Below are positions 16,522 through 24,892 of a stretch of DNA of 64,000 bases, piece by piece. The stretch comes from Photobacterium obscurum (GTDB lineage: Bacteria > Pseudomonadota > Gammaproteobacteria > Enterobacterales > Vibrionaceae), in the NCBI RefSeq assembly GCF_026191635.1, contig NZ_JAKRRW010000023.1, positions 23,785 to 87,784 on the forward strand, in the 5' to 3' direction. The notes beneath the pieces were generated by a model. That model searched no databases. It saw nothing but the letters and a program-made list of their open reading frames with translations, and was not told the DNA's origin. The translations under genes and the position numbers were made by a program. How positions within the stretch are numbered: position 1 is the stretch's first letter; the number at the start of each line of letters is the position of its first letter.

Positions 16522-16619
16522 ATAGGTCTTACAAAGCGCCCCCTGGGCTCCTGGAAGAGTAGGCCCTTGGAAAAGAAGAGTAAAAGTCACTTGCACTCAG
16601 GTGAGTGCTGATTTACGTT

Positions 16620-16710
16620 CCCAGCACCCAGCACCCAGCACCCAGCACCCAGCACCCAGCACCCAGCACCCAGCACCCAGCACCCAGCACCCAGCACCCA
16701 GCACCCAGCA
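16620..16710. repeat. Perfect heptanucleotide repeat (CCCAGCA)13
   Basis: Thirteen perfect copies of CCCAGCA in 91 bp, between the terminator of csrB copy 2 and the activator site of copy 3. There is no reading frame to support. Copy number is likely to vary by slippage. Confidence 0.95.
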
Positions 16711-16771
16711 CCGGCTAGAACTTGGAGCCTGATTATCTGTTTCTTCAGTTTCCTCTATTGCCTTATTTCCG

Positions 16772-16789
16772 TGTGCGAGATCTCTTACA
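16772..16789. promoter_or_regulatory. GacA/UvrY/VarA-type activator palindrome of csrB copy 3
   Basis: TGTGCGAGATCTCTTACA, identical to the copy 1 site, centred about 179 bp before the predicted start at 16960. Confidence 0.86.
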
Positions 16790-16959
16790 AAACTGTGGGA
16801 GAATAAGGAAAAAACACTTGGTTGATAACTGTTGCATGGATTTAAGCTATTGATTTTAAATCGGTATGTTATCCAGTGCCCAAAAAGCCTTTTCCACCCT
16901 CAGTAATATTATTCTCCGTGGTGGTTCATTTCTTTGCGGGTTGGCGTAATCTTAAAGGT

Positions 16960-17348
16960 GTCGGAAGGAACTGACGGAACGGAGCAGGAAAAAGCCAGGG
17001 AGTTTGGCAGTCTCAGGATGAGACCGGTGTATCAGGATGATATATCGAACATGGACTGTGAAGGGAACGCCGAAGGATTCGGTAACGGTAAGCAGGAAGT
17101 TTACTGGTCAGGATGACACAAGGACCACTTCAGGACGAAGTCAGGGACACCTCCAGGAAGGATGAAGAGAGTCAGGACAGGATGTACTGACGGGTCAGGA
17201 GACCGAAGGACCACTTCAGGACGAAGAATAAAAGGAATATGCTGACGGATTACAGCAATTCAAAGGAATGATGCAGGGAGCACCATAGTAGCGGGAATGC
17301 TGCATGTAAGACCTAAGGGCGCGACGCAAGTCGCGCCCGTTCTTTTTT
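16960..17348 (+). ncRNA. csrB: CsrB-family regulatory RNA, copy 3
   Basis: The third CsrA-sequestering RNA, about 389 nt with about 28 GGA motifs. It differs from copy 1 at only a few positions (A to G in GGAACAGG, one A fewer in the following run, C to T in GGAGCTTGG, C to T after the terminator stem). Upstream of the start the two copies differ apart from the activator palindrome and the -10 (TAATCT, 16947-16952). A short reading frame across it (16934-17116) is not a gene. Confidence 0.92.
17317..17348 (+). terminator. Terminator of csrB copy 3
   Basis: Stem GGGCGCGAC / GTCGCGCCC, then GTTCTTTTTT. It lies 31 bp from the end of the convergent DUF3301 gene. Confidence 0.92.
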
Positions 17349-17378
17349 ATAGGCCTTAGAAAGAACGGCCCCAGCTTC

Positions 17379-17681
17379 TTACTCCGGCATATGATGCGGC
17401 GGGACATGAAAATGCATCGCACGGAACCCTTTCATTACCACATACCCCTGATACGAGTCGTGTCCACTGGCCGAGAATTCGAACAGGTAGACAGTGTGCC
17501 AGTTCCAGCGCCCCTCTCGATCTCTGAGTTTGTGCGAGCCTCTGGCGATACTCAGTAGCTGCAATCCCAAGTTTTCACAGCGTTGTTCGACAAAGCGTTG
17601 GGCAAACTCTGTCTGGCGGCGTTGCTGCCAGAACAGATAGCCAAAACAAGCAAGGGCTAGGATGCCCAGTAAGTTATCCAT
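17379..17681 (-). CDS. DUF3301 family protein
   Basis: A 100-residue protein of the DUF3301 family, function unknown. An N-terminal hydrophobic helix (about residues 3-19, LLGILALACFGYLFW) anchors it to the inner membrane. The rest is probably cytosolic and contains the family core LRDREGRWNWHTVYLFEFS. It follows the DUF3549 gene on the same strand with a 30 bp gap, so the two are probably co-transcribed. Confidence 0.78.
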   Translation of the reverse strand: MDNLLGILALACFGYLFWQQRRQTEFAQRFVEQRCENLGLQLLSIARGSHKLRDREGRWNWHTVYLFEFSASGHDSYQGYVVMKGFRAMHFHVPPHHMPE

Positions 17682-17711
17682 TTCCTACTTTCTACCTTTC
17701 CATCTCTCTGA

Positions 17712-18761
17712 TTAGGCTTGTCCGCGCGCGTGTTGCTGTAGCTTGGCAATTGCTTCAACCAGTGCAGGGTTGGCCTGACTATGTAGCACCTGAAGCATGA
17801 TGCCACGGAGAATTGGCAGCATCACCAAATCTGCAAATAATTGATTGAAAAGAGTCTGATCTTCAGTTTCCGCCAGGCGTAGAAGAAATAGGCTGGCAAC
17901 TTTGGTATCGGCCAGGCCATTCCAGCAGCGGCCGGCAATGGCAACTAACACTTCGGGGTGGCAAAGTGCGGGGATAGCGAGTAGCTGCTCAAGCTGCTGC
18001 CCGAGTATCTTGCTCTCGCTGCCGGCCAGGGCGCGGATCAGGGCAGAAATCAAGAATAGATCAGGCTCTGGCTGCGTAGTTTCGTATTCAAGGCGCTCTG
18101 CCAGGCACTGGGTGAGACTGTTTGGCAGCTCGCAATGTTCCAGACAGCCGAGTAGGGCGTAGAGTGGTGTCATTGGCAGCTTACTAATGGCCTTTCTCAG
18201 CAATGTGCTGTTATTCGCCTGCTTCATACGGGCACAGACATCCGCGAATCCCTGCAGGCCGACACCTTGCCATTGTTCCCAGCCAATATCGCCGGTTAGG
18301 TAATGCTGGGCGTGTTCATAGTAGTGGCTGGCCGGTAACGAGAGCTGTTGACGCAGAAGGGCATGGAAGATGGCCATCTTGTCGTCATTGGGCTTGAAGG
18401 TATATGGGTTGGCAGCCAGTTTTTCCTGCTCTTCCTCTGTTGGCGTGCTGTTTAGTGTTGCGCCCATGGCCTCAATAACATACTTGATGAAGTCGCCGAC
18501 AGCTGCCTGTTTCAGTAAACCGCGCTCATCTAGCGGCAGGCGGAGGAACCAAATCCATGGTGGATTATCTTGCTGCCAGAAAGAAATAGACAGATGGGCA
18601 TGCTGCTGCAGTGGCCATGGATAGGGCTGGCGGTTCTCTTCTACGGCTTTGAACTGGGTGACCTCAATTTCGCTGACACGACGGCCAAGATCGTAGATTT
18701 TATACTGGCAACCAGCGTTATCCAGTAGTTGGGTCAGGGTATGAAATTTATCCATGGACAT
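17712..18761 (-). CDS. DUF3549 family protein
   Basis: A 349-residue soluble protein that I assign to the DUF3549 family, function unknown. It begins with a conserved-looking segment (LTQLLDNAGCQYKIYDLGRR) and continues as an alpha-helical, leucine-rich protein with no membrane segment. The start ATG at 18761 has AAGAG upstream; a second ATG six bases later is possible. It is divergent from yqcC. Confidence 0.75.
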   Translation of the reverse strand: MSMDKFHTLTQLLDNAGCQYKIYDLGRRVSEIEVTQFKAVEENRQPYPWPLQQHAHLSISFWQQDNPPWIWFLRLPLDERGLLKQAAVGDFIKYVIEAMGATLNSTPTEEEQEKLAANPYTFKPNDDKMAIFHALLRQQLSLPASHYYEHAQHYLTGDIGWEQWQGVGLQGFADVCARMKQANNSTLLRKAISKLPMTPLYALLGCLEHCELPNSLTQCLAERLEYETTQPEPDLFLISALIRALAGSESKILGQQLEQLLAIPALCHPEVLVAIAGRCWNGLADTKVASLFLLRLAETEDQTLFNQLFADLVMLPILRGIMLQVLHSQANPALVEAIAKLQQHARGQA

Positions 18762-18868
18762 TATGCTTACTCTTAAATGATGCCCTGATTATATGGACTC
18801 TGCGATGAAGATGGTATCCTTGCGCGCTTTATTGTTCCGTTTGGTATAAATAGTTTCTTGTAGGGAGA

Positions 18869-19195
18869 ATGATGATGGATAGATACCATCAGACCCAATT
18901 ATTGCTGGATCGGCTTGAAACCGTAATGCGGAAAGCTGATATCTGGGAAAACGAGTCACCAGGCGCGGCGGCATTGGCCAGTGTCGAACCATTTGCTATT
19001 GATACCCTGAGCTGCAGTCAGTGGCTGCAGTGGATTTTTATACCGAAGATGCACTATCTCGTTAATCAAAAGCAGCCTCTGCCAAGTCAGTTTGCGTTGG
19101 CCCCTTATGTCGAGGAAGCGATGAAAGGACAGGCTGGTGCTGAGGCTATTTTGGCCGTGATCCGTGAGTTTGATAATTTAATGAAAATGAAGTGA
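18869..19195 (+). CDS. yqcC: DUF446 family protein YqcC
   Basis: A 108-residue helical protein of the YqcC (DUF446) family, function unknown. The conserved LSCSQWLQWIFIPKM segment lies at about 49-65. Three in-frame ATG codons open it (18869, 18872, 18875); an AGGGA site at 18862 fits the second or third best. It precedes truC and overlaps its first possible start, the same yqcC-truC-yqcA order as in E. coli next to csrB. Confidence 0.88.
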   Translation: MMMDRYHQTQLLLDRLETVMRKADIWENESPGAAALASVEPFAIDTLSCSQWLQWIFIPKMHYLVNQKQPLPSQFALAPYVEEAMKGQAGAEAILAVIREFDNLMKMK

Positions 19196-19200
19196 GTGCA

Positions 19201-19941
19201 ATGGAACTAGAAATTATATACCAAGATGAATACTTGGTAGCGGTCAATAAGCCTGCCGGGATGCTGGTTCATCGCTCATGGCTAGATCGCCATGAAACGG
19301 TATTTGTTATGCAGACACTGCGTGATCAAATTGGCCAGCATGTTTTCCCGTTGCACCGTCTTGATCGGCCGACATCCGGGGTTTTGTTGTTTGGTTTATC
19401 CAGTGAAATTGCAGCATTGATGATGCCAAAATTTGCTGGTCGTGATATCCATAAAACTTATCATGCAGTTGTGCGGGGCTGGGTGAAAGAAGCGGCCGTG
19501 CTGGATTACCCGCTAAAAGAAGAGCTGGATAAAATTGCCGACAAAGACGCGGATCAAGACAAGGAAGCCCAGCCAGCTATTACTGCCTATGCTCCGTTAG
19601 CGATAGTTGAAACTGAGATCCCTGTTGGTCGCTACGCAACCAGTCGCTATACGCTGGTGGAGATGAAGCCCGAAACGGGGCGCAAGCACCAGCTCCGTCG
19701 CCATATGCATCACCTGAGCCACCATATCATCGGTGACGTCAACCATGGTGACGGGCGTCATAACCGGATGTTTAGAGACAATTATGAGTGCCGTCGCCTG
19801 ATGCTACATGCCTCTCGCCTGCAGTTGGATCATCCCGTGACAGGAGAGGCGCTAGATATCCGTGCGACTGTTGACGATGCCTGGAATCGGGTGATGACCG
19901 CGTTTGACTGGTCGCCAGCCCTTCTAGAGCCTAAGGCTTAG
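19201..19941 (+). CDS. truC: tRNA pseudouridine(65) synthase TruC
   Basis: TruC makes pseudouridine at position 65 of tRNA(Ile) and tRNA(Asp). The 246-residue product is an RluA-type synthase with the catalytic aspartate in HRLDRPTSG (Asp55) and the late motif GRKHQLRRHMHHL. The ATG at 19201 (MELEIIYQDE) aligns with the E. coli start; a GTG at 19192 would add three residues and overlap yqcC by 4 bp. Confidence 0.92.
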   Translation: MELEIIYQDEYLVAVNKPAGMLVHRSWLDRHETVFVMQTLRDQIGQHVFPLHRLDRPTSGVLLFGLSSEIAALMMPKFAGRDIHKTYHAVVRGWVKEAAVLDYPLKEELDKIADKDADQDKEAQPAITAYAPLAIVETEIPVGRYATSRYTLVEMKPETGRKHQLRRHMHHLSHHIIGDVNHGDGRHNRMFRDNYECRRLMLHASRLQLDHPVTGEALDIRATVDDAWNRVMTAFDWSPALLEPKA

Positions 19942-20052
19942 GACCTTACCGGAAAAAGCCTACCGTGTAGCTGAGCAGTTTTATTTGCATCCTGCCTCAT
20001 CAGCGGCCACAGTAAGTAGAGTGGTTAACAAATGGAAGAGAGGCAGGAAGCT

Positions 20053-20508
20053 ATGGCAAAGGTGGGTGTTTTTGTCGGTTCGGTATTTGGTGGGGCGGAA
20101 GAAGTTGCTCAGGAAGTGGTGGAGCAGCTTATATCCAGTGGTTACATCGCGCAGATGTACCTCGAACCACAACTCGATGATTTTCTTGAATACAGAAATG
20201 ATGCCGCTCTCGTGATCACTTCGACAACCGGGCAAGGGGAAATCCCCGATAACCTGATGCCGCTCTACCTTGCGCTAAACGACCAGTTTCCACAACTGCC
20301 GAAACTGGGGTATGGGGTGATTTCAATGGGTGACTCTAGCTACGGGGAAGATCGCTATTGCGGTGCCGGGCGTCAGTTTGATCAACTACTGCAGCAATTG
20401 CAGGCCAAACCGGTGACGGAGCGCCTAGATATTGATGCCAGCGTTAATTTTGATGCGCTAGACAAGGCCATTCCCTGGTTAGCGGGTTTTATCAAAGAGG
20501 TGATATAA
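20053..20508 (+). CDS. yqcA: Flavodoxin YqcA
   Basis: A 151-residue flavodoxin-like FMN protein of the MioC/YqcA group, a one-domain electron carrier of unknown partner. The FMN phosphate loop region is GSVFGGAEEV near the N-terminus, followed by TSTTGQGEIPDN and MGDSSYGEDRYCGAG, both flavin-contacting loops of the family. The start at 20053 (MAKVGVFVG) has an AGGAAG site; an earlier ATG at 20032 is less likely. It follows truC by 111 bp on the same strand. Confidence 0.88.
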   Translation: MAKVGVFVGSVFGGAEEVAQEVVEQLISSGYIAQMYLEPQLDDFLEYRNDAALVITSTTGQGEIPDNLMPLYLALNDQFPQLPKLGYGVISMGDSSYGEDRYCGAGRQFDQLLQQLQAKPVTERLDIDASVNFDALDKAIPWLAGFIKEVI

Positions 20509-20543
20509 GCCGGAAATCATGTCGCTCGTACTCCCAAAACGTG

Positions 20544-20579
20544 AGCCCCTGTTTTTATTCATAAAAGTAGGGGCTTTTA
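20544..20579 (+). terminator. Terminator after yqcA
   Basis: Stem AGCCCCT / AGGGGCT (20544-20550 and 20569-20575) with an 18-base loop that can extend the pairing, followed by TTTT. It closes the yqcC-truC-yqcA operon. Confidence 0.7.
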
Positions 20580-20664
20580 TCCGTTGTTACCGATTTTCTA
20601 GTTCTTCAAATCGATGCTTAGCCTGCGCGGTCCGACCTAGTAGCTAAAAGTAACTCTCACTGTA

Positions 20665-21045
20665 CTATTTTAGCTTTTCCAGATCGGCTTCGATCTCTGC
20701 AATCTTATGGGTGACCACCTGCTCGAGGTGGCGTAAGTCATTCAGTATCTTCTTCTTCACATCGACATCGGTGTGTTTTCTTTTGGTGATCTGATCCAGC
20801 TCGTCGATCACGAAAGTCAGGTTACGATTGATCTCGGTGACTTCTTTGTATTCGCGGTTGCCGCTATTTACGACGACAGATTTCCGCTGGCGTGGGAACT
20901 TGAACTTGACGCTTTTGGCAAATAATTCGCCTTTTTGCTTGGCAAAATAGACTTTTAGAATGTCATTGGTTGCTTCTTGGCGAAGGCTGTAACGATCGAT
21001 GGTTTCTGGGTTTTCAATACCGATACTGGTGAGGTTTGGGTACAT
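20665..21045 (-). CDS. yaeH: UPF0325 / DUF3461 family protein YaeH
   Basis: A 126-residue protein of the YaeH family, function unknown. It is closely similar to E. coli YaeH, with the segments NPETIDRYSLRQEATNDILK, FAKSVKFKFPRQRK and the C-terminal LRHLEQVVTHKIAEIEADL, probably a coiled coil. In E. coli it lies near dapD-glnD, so it marks the start of the 4-min syntenic block here. It is on the same strand as glnD, 168 bp downstream. Confidence 0.88.
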   Translation of the reverse strand: MYPNLTSIGIENPETIDRYSLRQEATNDILKVYFAKQKGELFAKSVKFKFPRQRKSVVVNSGNREYKEVTEINRNLTFVIDELDQITKRKHTDVDVKKKILNDLRHLEQVVTHKIAEIEADLEKLK

Positions 21046-21157
21046 GGGCGCCTCATTATTATTAACTGCTTTGGTGAAATACCAACCGATAATAATGTAT
21101 CAATTACAGATCATGGCGTCCTGATGTAGCACTGAATATGTGGGCAAGATCGAGGTT

Positions 21158-21185
21158 ACCGAGCCACGCTTGATGCGGGCTCGGT
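21158..21185. other. Stem-loop downstream of glnD
   Basis: An 8-bp stem (ACCGAGCC / GGCTCGGT) with a 12-base loop between glnD and yaeH. No U-run follows on either strand, so terminator function is doubtful. Confidence 0.4.
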
Positions 21186-21213
21186 GAGCAAGGGATTGTG
21201 GGTCATTGGCGAG

Positions 21214-23850
21214 TTACTTCGCCGCGTCTAACCGAGCAATCAGGGCATCTTTTAGCTGAAGCTGCTGCTCTTCAGTCAGCTGGGCACCGTCCTCATTGAC
21301 CAGGATGAAAAAGTCTTCGGCCCTCTCGCCGATGGTGGTGATTTTAGCCGCTTGCAAGCTCACTTTCTGGCGGGCAAACACCGAGCCGACCCGTGCCAGC
21401 AGCCCTGGCATGTCGAGGGCGACCAGCTCCATCATGGTTTTCTTGCCACCTTTAGCCGGCAGGAAGTCCACCTTGGTTTTGACATTGAAATGCAGCAACT
21501 TGCGCGGTGCCCGTTTTTTCTTGCGCTCCGATTTCATATGGGTCAACGCACTGATTAGCGCCCGGCGTACCGTATTGTGGCGGTTTTCATTCAGGGCTTT
21601 CCCGTTCGGATCCAGTACCATAAAGGTGTCGAGGGCATAGCCATCTTTACTGTTCATGATCTGTGCATCATGGACACTAAGGTTTTTCTTGTCCAGCTCC
21701 GACACCACAATTGCAAATAGCTTGGCTTTATCTTTGCTATAGACAAAGACTTCGGTACCACCGCGGGTGGCTTTTTTGCTTAGCAGGATCAATGGCTTGT
21801 CATGATCCTCATGGGTTAGGATCGCTTCAGCGTGCCACGCAATCTGCTTGTGGGTATGGCGAAGGAAATAATCAGCCTTGAAGCGCTGCCAAAGCACTTC
21901 GATTTCTCGCGGAGTAAAGCCGTGGCTACGTAGTATTGCCGACGCCATTTGTTGATTATGGCGGATCCGCTCGCGGACATCCGGTGGGTTTTCCAACCCG
22001 CGACGCAGGGCCTTCTGTGTCGAGTAGTAAAGCTCGGCCAATAGGGTGCGTTTCCAACTGTTCCAGAGATCTTGGTTGGTTGCACAGATATCGGCGACGG
22101 TCAGGCAGATCAGGTAGTCGAGGCGTTCCTCGTCCCGTACCTGCATGGCGAAGTCGGTCACGACCTCCGGATCGTAGATATCCCGGCGCTGAGCCGTCAC
22201 GGACATCAGCAGGTGCTTGTTGACCAGCCATTTTACTAGGTTGGCCTCCGGTCGGGAGAGTCCGTGCTGGATACAGAAATCATAGGCATCGACGCCGCCC
22301 AGCTCGGAGTGGTCACCACCACGGCCTTTGGCGATATCGTGGAATATAGCCGCCAGGATCAGGATCTCTTTCTTGATAATGCGCGGATAAACCTCGCAAC
22401 AGATGGGGTGGCGCTGGCGGTTGTCCGGGTCGCTAAATTTGTTGAGGTTCTTAAGTAGTCGAATACTGTGCTCGTCTACGGTGTAGACATGGAACAAGTC
22501 AAACTGCATCTGGCCGACAATCTGGCTCCATTGGGGTAGGTAGGCCGAAAGCACGCCATGACGATGCATCAGGCGGAAGGCTTTCTGCAGAGCGTTGGGC
22601 TCGCGGACCAGCTCCATGAATTTCTCCCGGGCCTCGGGAATATCCACCAAGAAGCGATTCAACCGGCGCCGCGCTGTACGAAGCTGGCGTAGGGTCGGGG
22701 CAGCAATACCCTCTATCTCGCTATTGCGGGCAACATGCAGGCACATATCCAAAATGGTTTCAGGGCGAGCCTGAAACAAGGCTGGTTTAGTTGCCTCGAT
22801 GAGGTGGCCACGAAGCTGAAAATCGTCATCTAAAGCGATGGCTTCAGTTGCCTGTCCTTTGTTGATAATGGCTTGGTCAAATAGCTGCAGCAGCATTTTA
22901 TTGAGTTCGGAAACCCGGCGTAGGGTACGGTAGAACTCTTTCATCATCATCTCAACCGGGCGGTTTCCCTCGCCGGTATAGCCGAGCTTTTCGGCCACCG
23001 AGGCTTGGTGTTCAAAAGTCAGCCGGTTGTCGTAGCGGCGGAGCTCGCTGTGCAGAGCAAACCGAATTCGCCACAGGGAGTCCTGGCACTCCACCAACTC
23101 CCGGTATTCGGCATCAGTCAGGAAGCCGAACCGACTCATCTCCAGCAGGCTGGTGGCGCCGAAGTGGCGGCGGGCTACCCAGCTTAGGGTATGGATATCT
23201 CGCAGGCCGCCCGGGCTGGACTTGATATCCGGCTCGAGGTTGTAGGTGGTATCGTGATAGCGGGCATGGCGAGTCTTTTGTTCTTGCAGCTTGGCGCGGT
23301 AGAACTCGTCGCTTGGCCAGAACTTACCGGCGTTGATCTGCTCTTCCAGGCATTGATAGGTTTCCTCGTTGCCGGATAGTAGGCGTGATTCCTGCAGGTT
23401 GGTGGCAACGGTGAGATCCTCGAGGCCGATTTTTATGCAGTCCTCAATTGTCCGGACACTATGGCCGACTTCCAGTTTCAAGTCCCACAGAAAAGTCAGA
23501 AACTCACTGACGGCTTTACCGGCAGCCTCATCGAGTTCATTTTTGCTGAGCAGCAAAATATCGACATCGGAAAGTGGATGCAGTTCGCCACGACCGTAGC
23601 CTCCGACGGCAATCAGTGCCAGCTCATCGTGCTCACTCAGGCCAAAGTGCTGCCATAACCGTTGTAAAAGGCCGTCAATGAAGCCGGCGCGGGCCTCAAC
23701 CAGTTCGGTGACGGGAGTATGGAGGCTAAATTGCAGTTTTTGCTGTGTCGAAAATTGCTCAAGCTCACAGCGCAGGGCTTCGTGTGAGAGGGAACTTGGG
23801 GAGAGCTGATTGGGAGCGGAGGAAGTATCTGTCATCGCAGTCCGTGCCAT
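21214..23850 (-). CDS. glnD: Bifunctional PII uridylyltransferase / uridylyl-removing enzyme GlnD
   Basis: GlnD senses glutamine and adds or removes UMP on PII proteins (GlnB/GlnK), controlling nitrogen assimilation. The 878-residue product has the nucleotidyltransferase motif GGYGRGELHPLSDVD (83-97), a linker domain, an HD hydrolase domain with FHDIAKGRGGDHSE (His503-Asp504), and two C-terminal ACT domains (about 695-870). Length is normal (E. coli 890). The first ATG is used; MTDTSS at 23835 is also possible as neither has a strong ribosome-binding site. A terminator after map suggests that glnD has its own promoter. Confidence 0.95.
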   Translation of the reverse strand: MARTAMTDTSSAPNQLSPSSLSHEALRCELEQFSTQQKLQFSLHTPVTELVEARAGFIDGLLQRLWQHFGLSEHDELALIAVGGYGRGELHPLSDVDILLLSKNELDEAAGKAVSEFLTFLWDLKLEVGHSVRTIEDCIKIGLEDLTVATNLQESRLLSGNEETYQCLEEQINAGKFWPSDEFYRAKLQEQKTRHARYHDTTYNLEPDIKSSPGGLRDIHTLSWVARRHFGATSLLEMSRFGFLTDAEYRELVECQDSLWRIRFALHSELRRYDNRLTFEHQASVAEKLGYTGEGNRPVEMMMKEFYRTLRRVSELNKMLLQLFDQAIINKGQATEAIALDDDFQLRGHLIEATKPALFQARPETILDMCLHVARNSEIEGIAAPTLRQLRTARRRLNRFLVDIPEAREKFMELVREPNALQKAFRLMHRHGVLSAYLPQWSQIVGQMQFDLFHVYTVDEHSIRLLKNLNKFSDPDNRQRHPICCEVYPRIIKKEILILAAIFHDIAKGRGGDHSELGGVDAYDFCIQHGLSRPEANLVKWLVNKHLLMSVTAQRRDIYDPEVVTDFAMQVRDEERLDYLICLTVADICATNQDLWNSWKRTLLAELYYSTQKALRRGLENPPDVRERIRHNQQMASAILRSHGFTPREIEVLWQRFKADYFLRHTHKQIAWHAEAILTHEDHDKPLILLSKKATRGGTEVFVYSKDKAKLFAIVVSELDKKNLSVHDAQIMNSKDGYALDTFMVLDPNGKALNENRHNTVRRALISALTHMKSERKKKRAPRKLLHFNVKTKVDFLPAKGGKKTMMELVALDMPGLLARVGSVFARQKVSLQAAKITTIGERAEDFFILVNEDGAQLTEEQQLQLKDALIARLDAAK

Positions 23851-23896
23851 GTTGTGAGTCGTATTGTCTACTACTATAACCGTAACGGAGCAAATG

Positions 23897-23923
23897 TAAA
23901 AAAAGCCGACCTGGCGGTCGGCT
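23897..23923 (-). terminator. Terminator of map
   Basis: Read on the minus strand, stem AGCCGAC / GTCGGCT is followed by seven T (23903-23897), eight bases after the map stop codon. Confidence 0.85.
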
Positions 23924-23930
23924 TTCGGGA

Positions 23931-24758
23931 TTAGTTGTGCATCTGGCGAGGAATACTTTCTTCCTGGCGCAGGGTCAGCACTTCACAGCCGGTATCAGTA
24001 ACCAGCAAGGTATGTTCCCACTGTGCCGACTTCTTACCGTCAACCGTGTAGACGGTCCAGCCGTCGTTATGGTCGACGTCACAGCCGAACTTGCCGGCAT
24101 TGATCATCGGCTCGATGGTGAAGCACATGCCCGCTTTCAGTACAGTACGGTCGTTGTTCTTGTAGTGAACAACCTGCGGCTCTTCGTGGAACTCGTTGCC
24201 GATACCATGGCCGCAGAAGTCTTTAACAATCGAGAAGCGGCTGTTACCGTTTTTGATGAATTTCTGGATAGCCGTACCGATTTCACCCAGCTTGGCACCC
24301 GGCTTCACTTTCTTCATTGCCAGGTACAGGCTTTCTTGGGCCACGCGGCAAAGACGTTTGTCTTCCAGTGATACTTCGCCGACTTCAAACATCTTCGAGG
24401 TATCGCCGTGGTAGCCGTCTTTGATCACGGTAATATCGATGTTGATGATATCGCCGTCTTTCAGCACTGCCGGCTTGTTGTATTTGCCGTTGACCGGTTC
24501 GTCCTGCTCGGCTGGAATGCCGTGGCAGATAACGTGGTTGATGGACGTGCAGATCGACTTAGGAAAGCCGTGGTAGTTCAGTGGCGCAGGAATGGCACCT
24601 TGCTCTTTGGTAATGTATTCGTGGCAGAGACGATCCAACTCTTCGGTGGTCACGCCAGCTTTTACGTGCGGCTCGATCATTTCTAGCACGTCGGCAGCCA
24701 AACGGCCCGCTACGCGCATTTTTTCAATTTCATCAGCCGTTTTGATCTTGATGCTCAT
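23931..24758 (-). CDS. map: Type I methionine aminopeptidase
   Basis: Removes the initiator methionine from nascent proteins. The 275-residue product has all five metal ligands of the pita-bread fold: Asp108 (NIDITV), Asp119 (GDTSKMF), His184 (CGHGIG), Glu216 (FTIEPM) and Glu248 (WEHTLLV), plus the substrate His79. It is about 11 residues longer than the E. coli enzyme; an insertion near DEPVNGKYNKPAVLKDG accounts for most of this. It is divergent from rpsB, as in E. coli. Confidence 0.95.
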   Translation of the reverse strand: MSIKIKTADEIEKMRVAGRLAADVLEMIEPHVKAGVTTEELDRLCHEYITKEQGAIPAPLNYHGFPKSICTSINHVICHGIPAEQDEPVNGKYNKPAVLKDGDIINIDITVIKDGYHGDTSKMFEVGEVSLEDKRLCRVAQESLYLAMKKVKPGAKLGEIGTAIQKFIKNGNSRFSIVKDFCGHGIGNEFHEEPQVVHYKNNDRTVLKAGMCFTIEPMINAGKFGCDVDHNDGWTVYTVDGKKSAQWEHTLLVTDTGCEVLTLRQEESIPRQMHN

Positions 24759-24879
24759 CCAATCTTCTCTACGTTGACTGTTTTCTATTGGTTATATGGT
24801 AACAGTGAGGACGCTGGATGGAAACTAAGTTTGGCAGCCTCAACTATAATTAGGCTAGATTTTGGTTAACAAAATATGG

Positions 24880-24885
24880 TATAAA
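24880..24885 (+). promoter_or_regulatory. Putative rpsB promoter -10
   Basis: TATAAA is followed by a GCGCGCC discriminator, typical of growth-rate- and ppGpp-controlled ribosomal promoters. A clean -35 at the right distance is not evident. The stretch 24759-24880 back to map contains nothing else I recognise. Confidence 0.5.
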
Positions 24886-24892
24886 GCGCGCC

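Noticed and set aside
16934..17116. Open frame of 60 codons on the plus strand
   Set aside because: It lies across the start of csrB copy 3 and depends on RNA repeats; no ribosome-binding site and no protein family.
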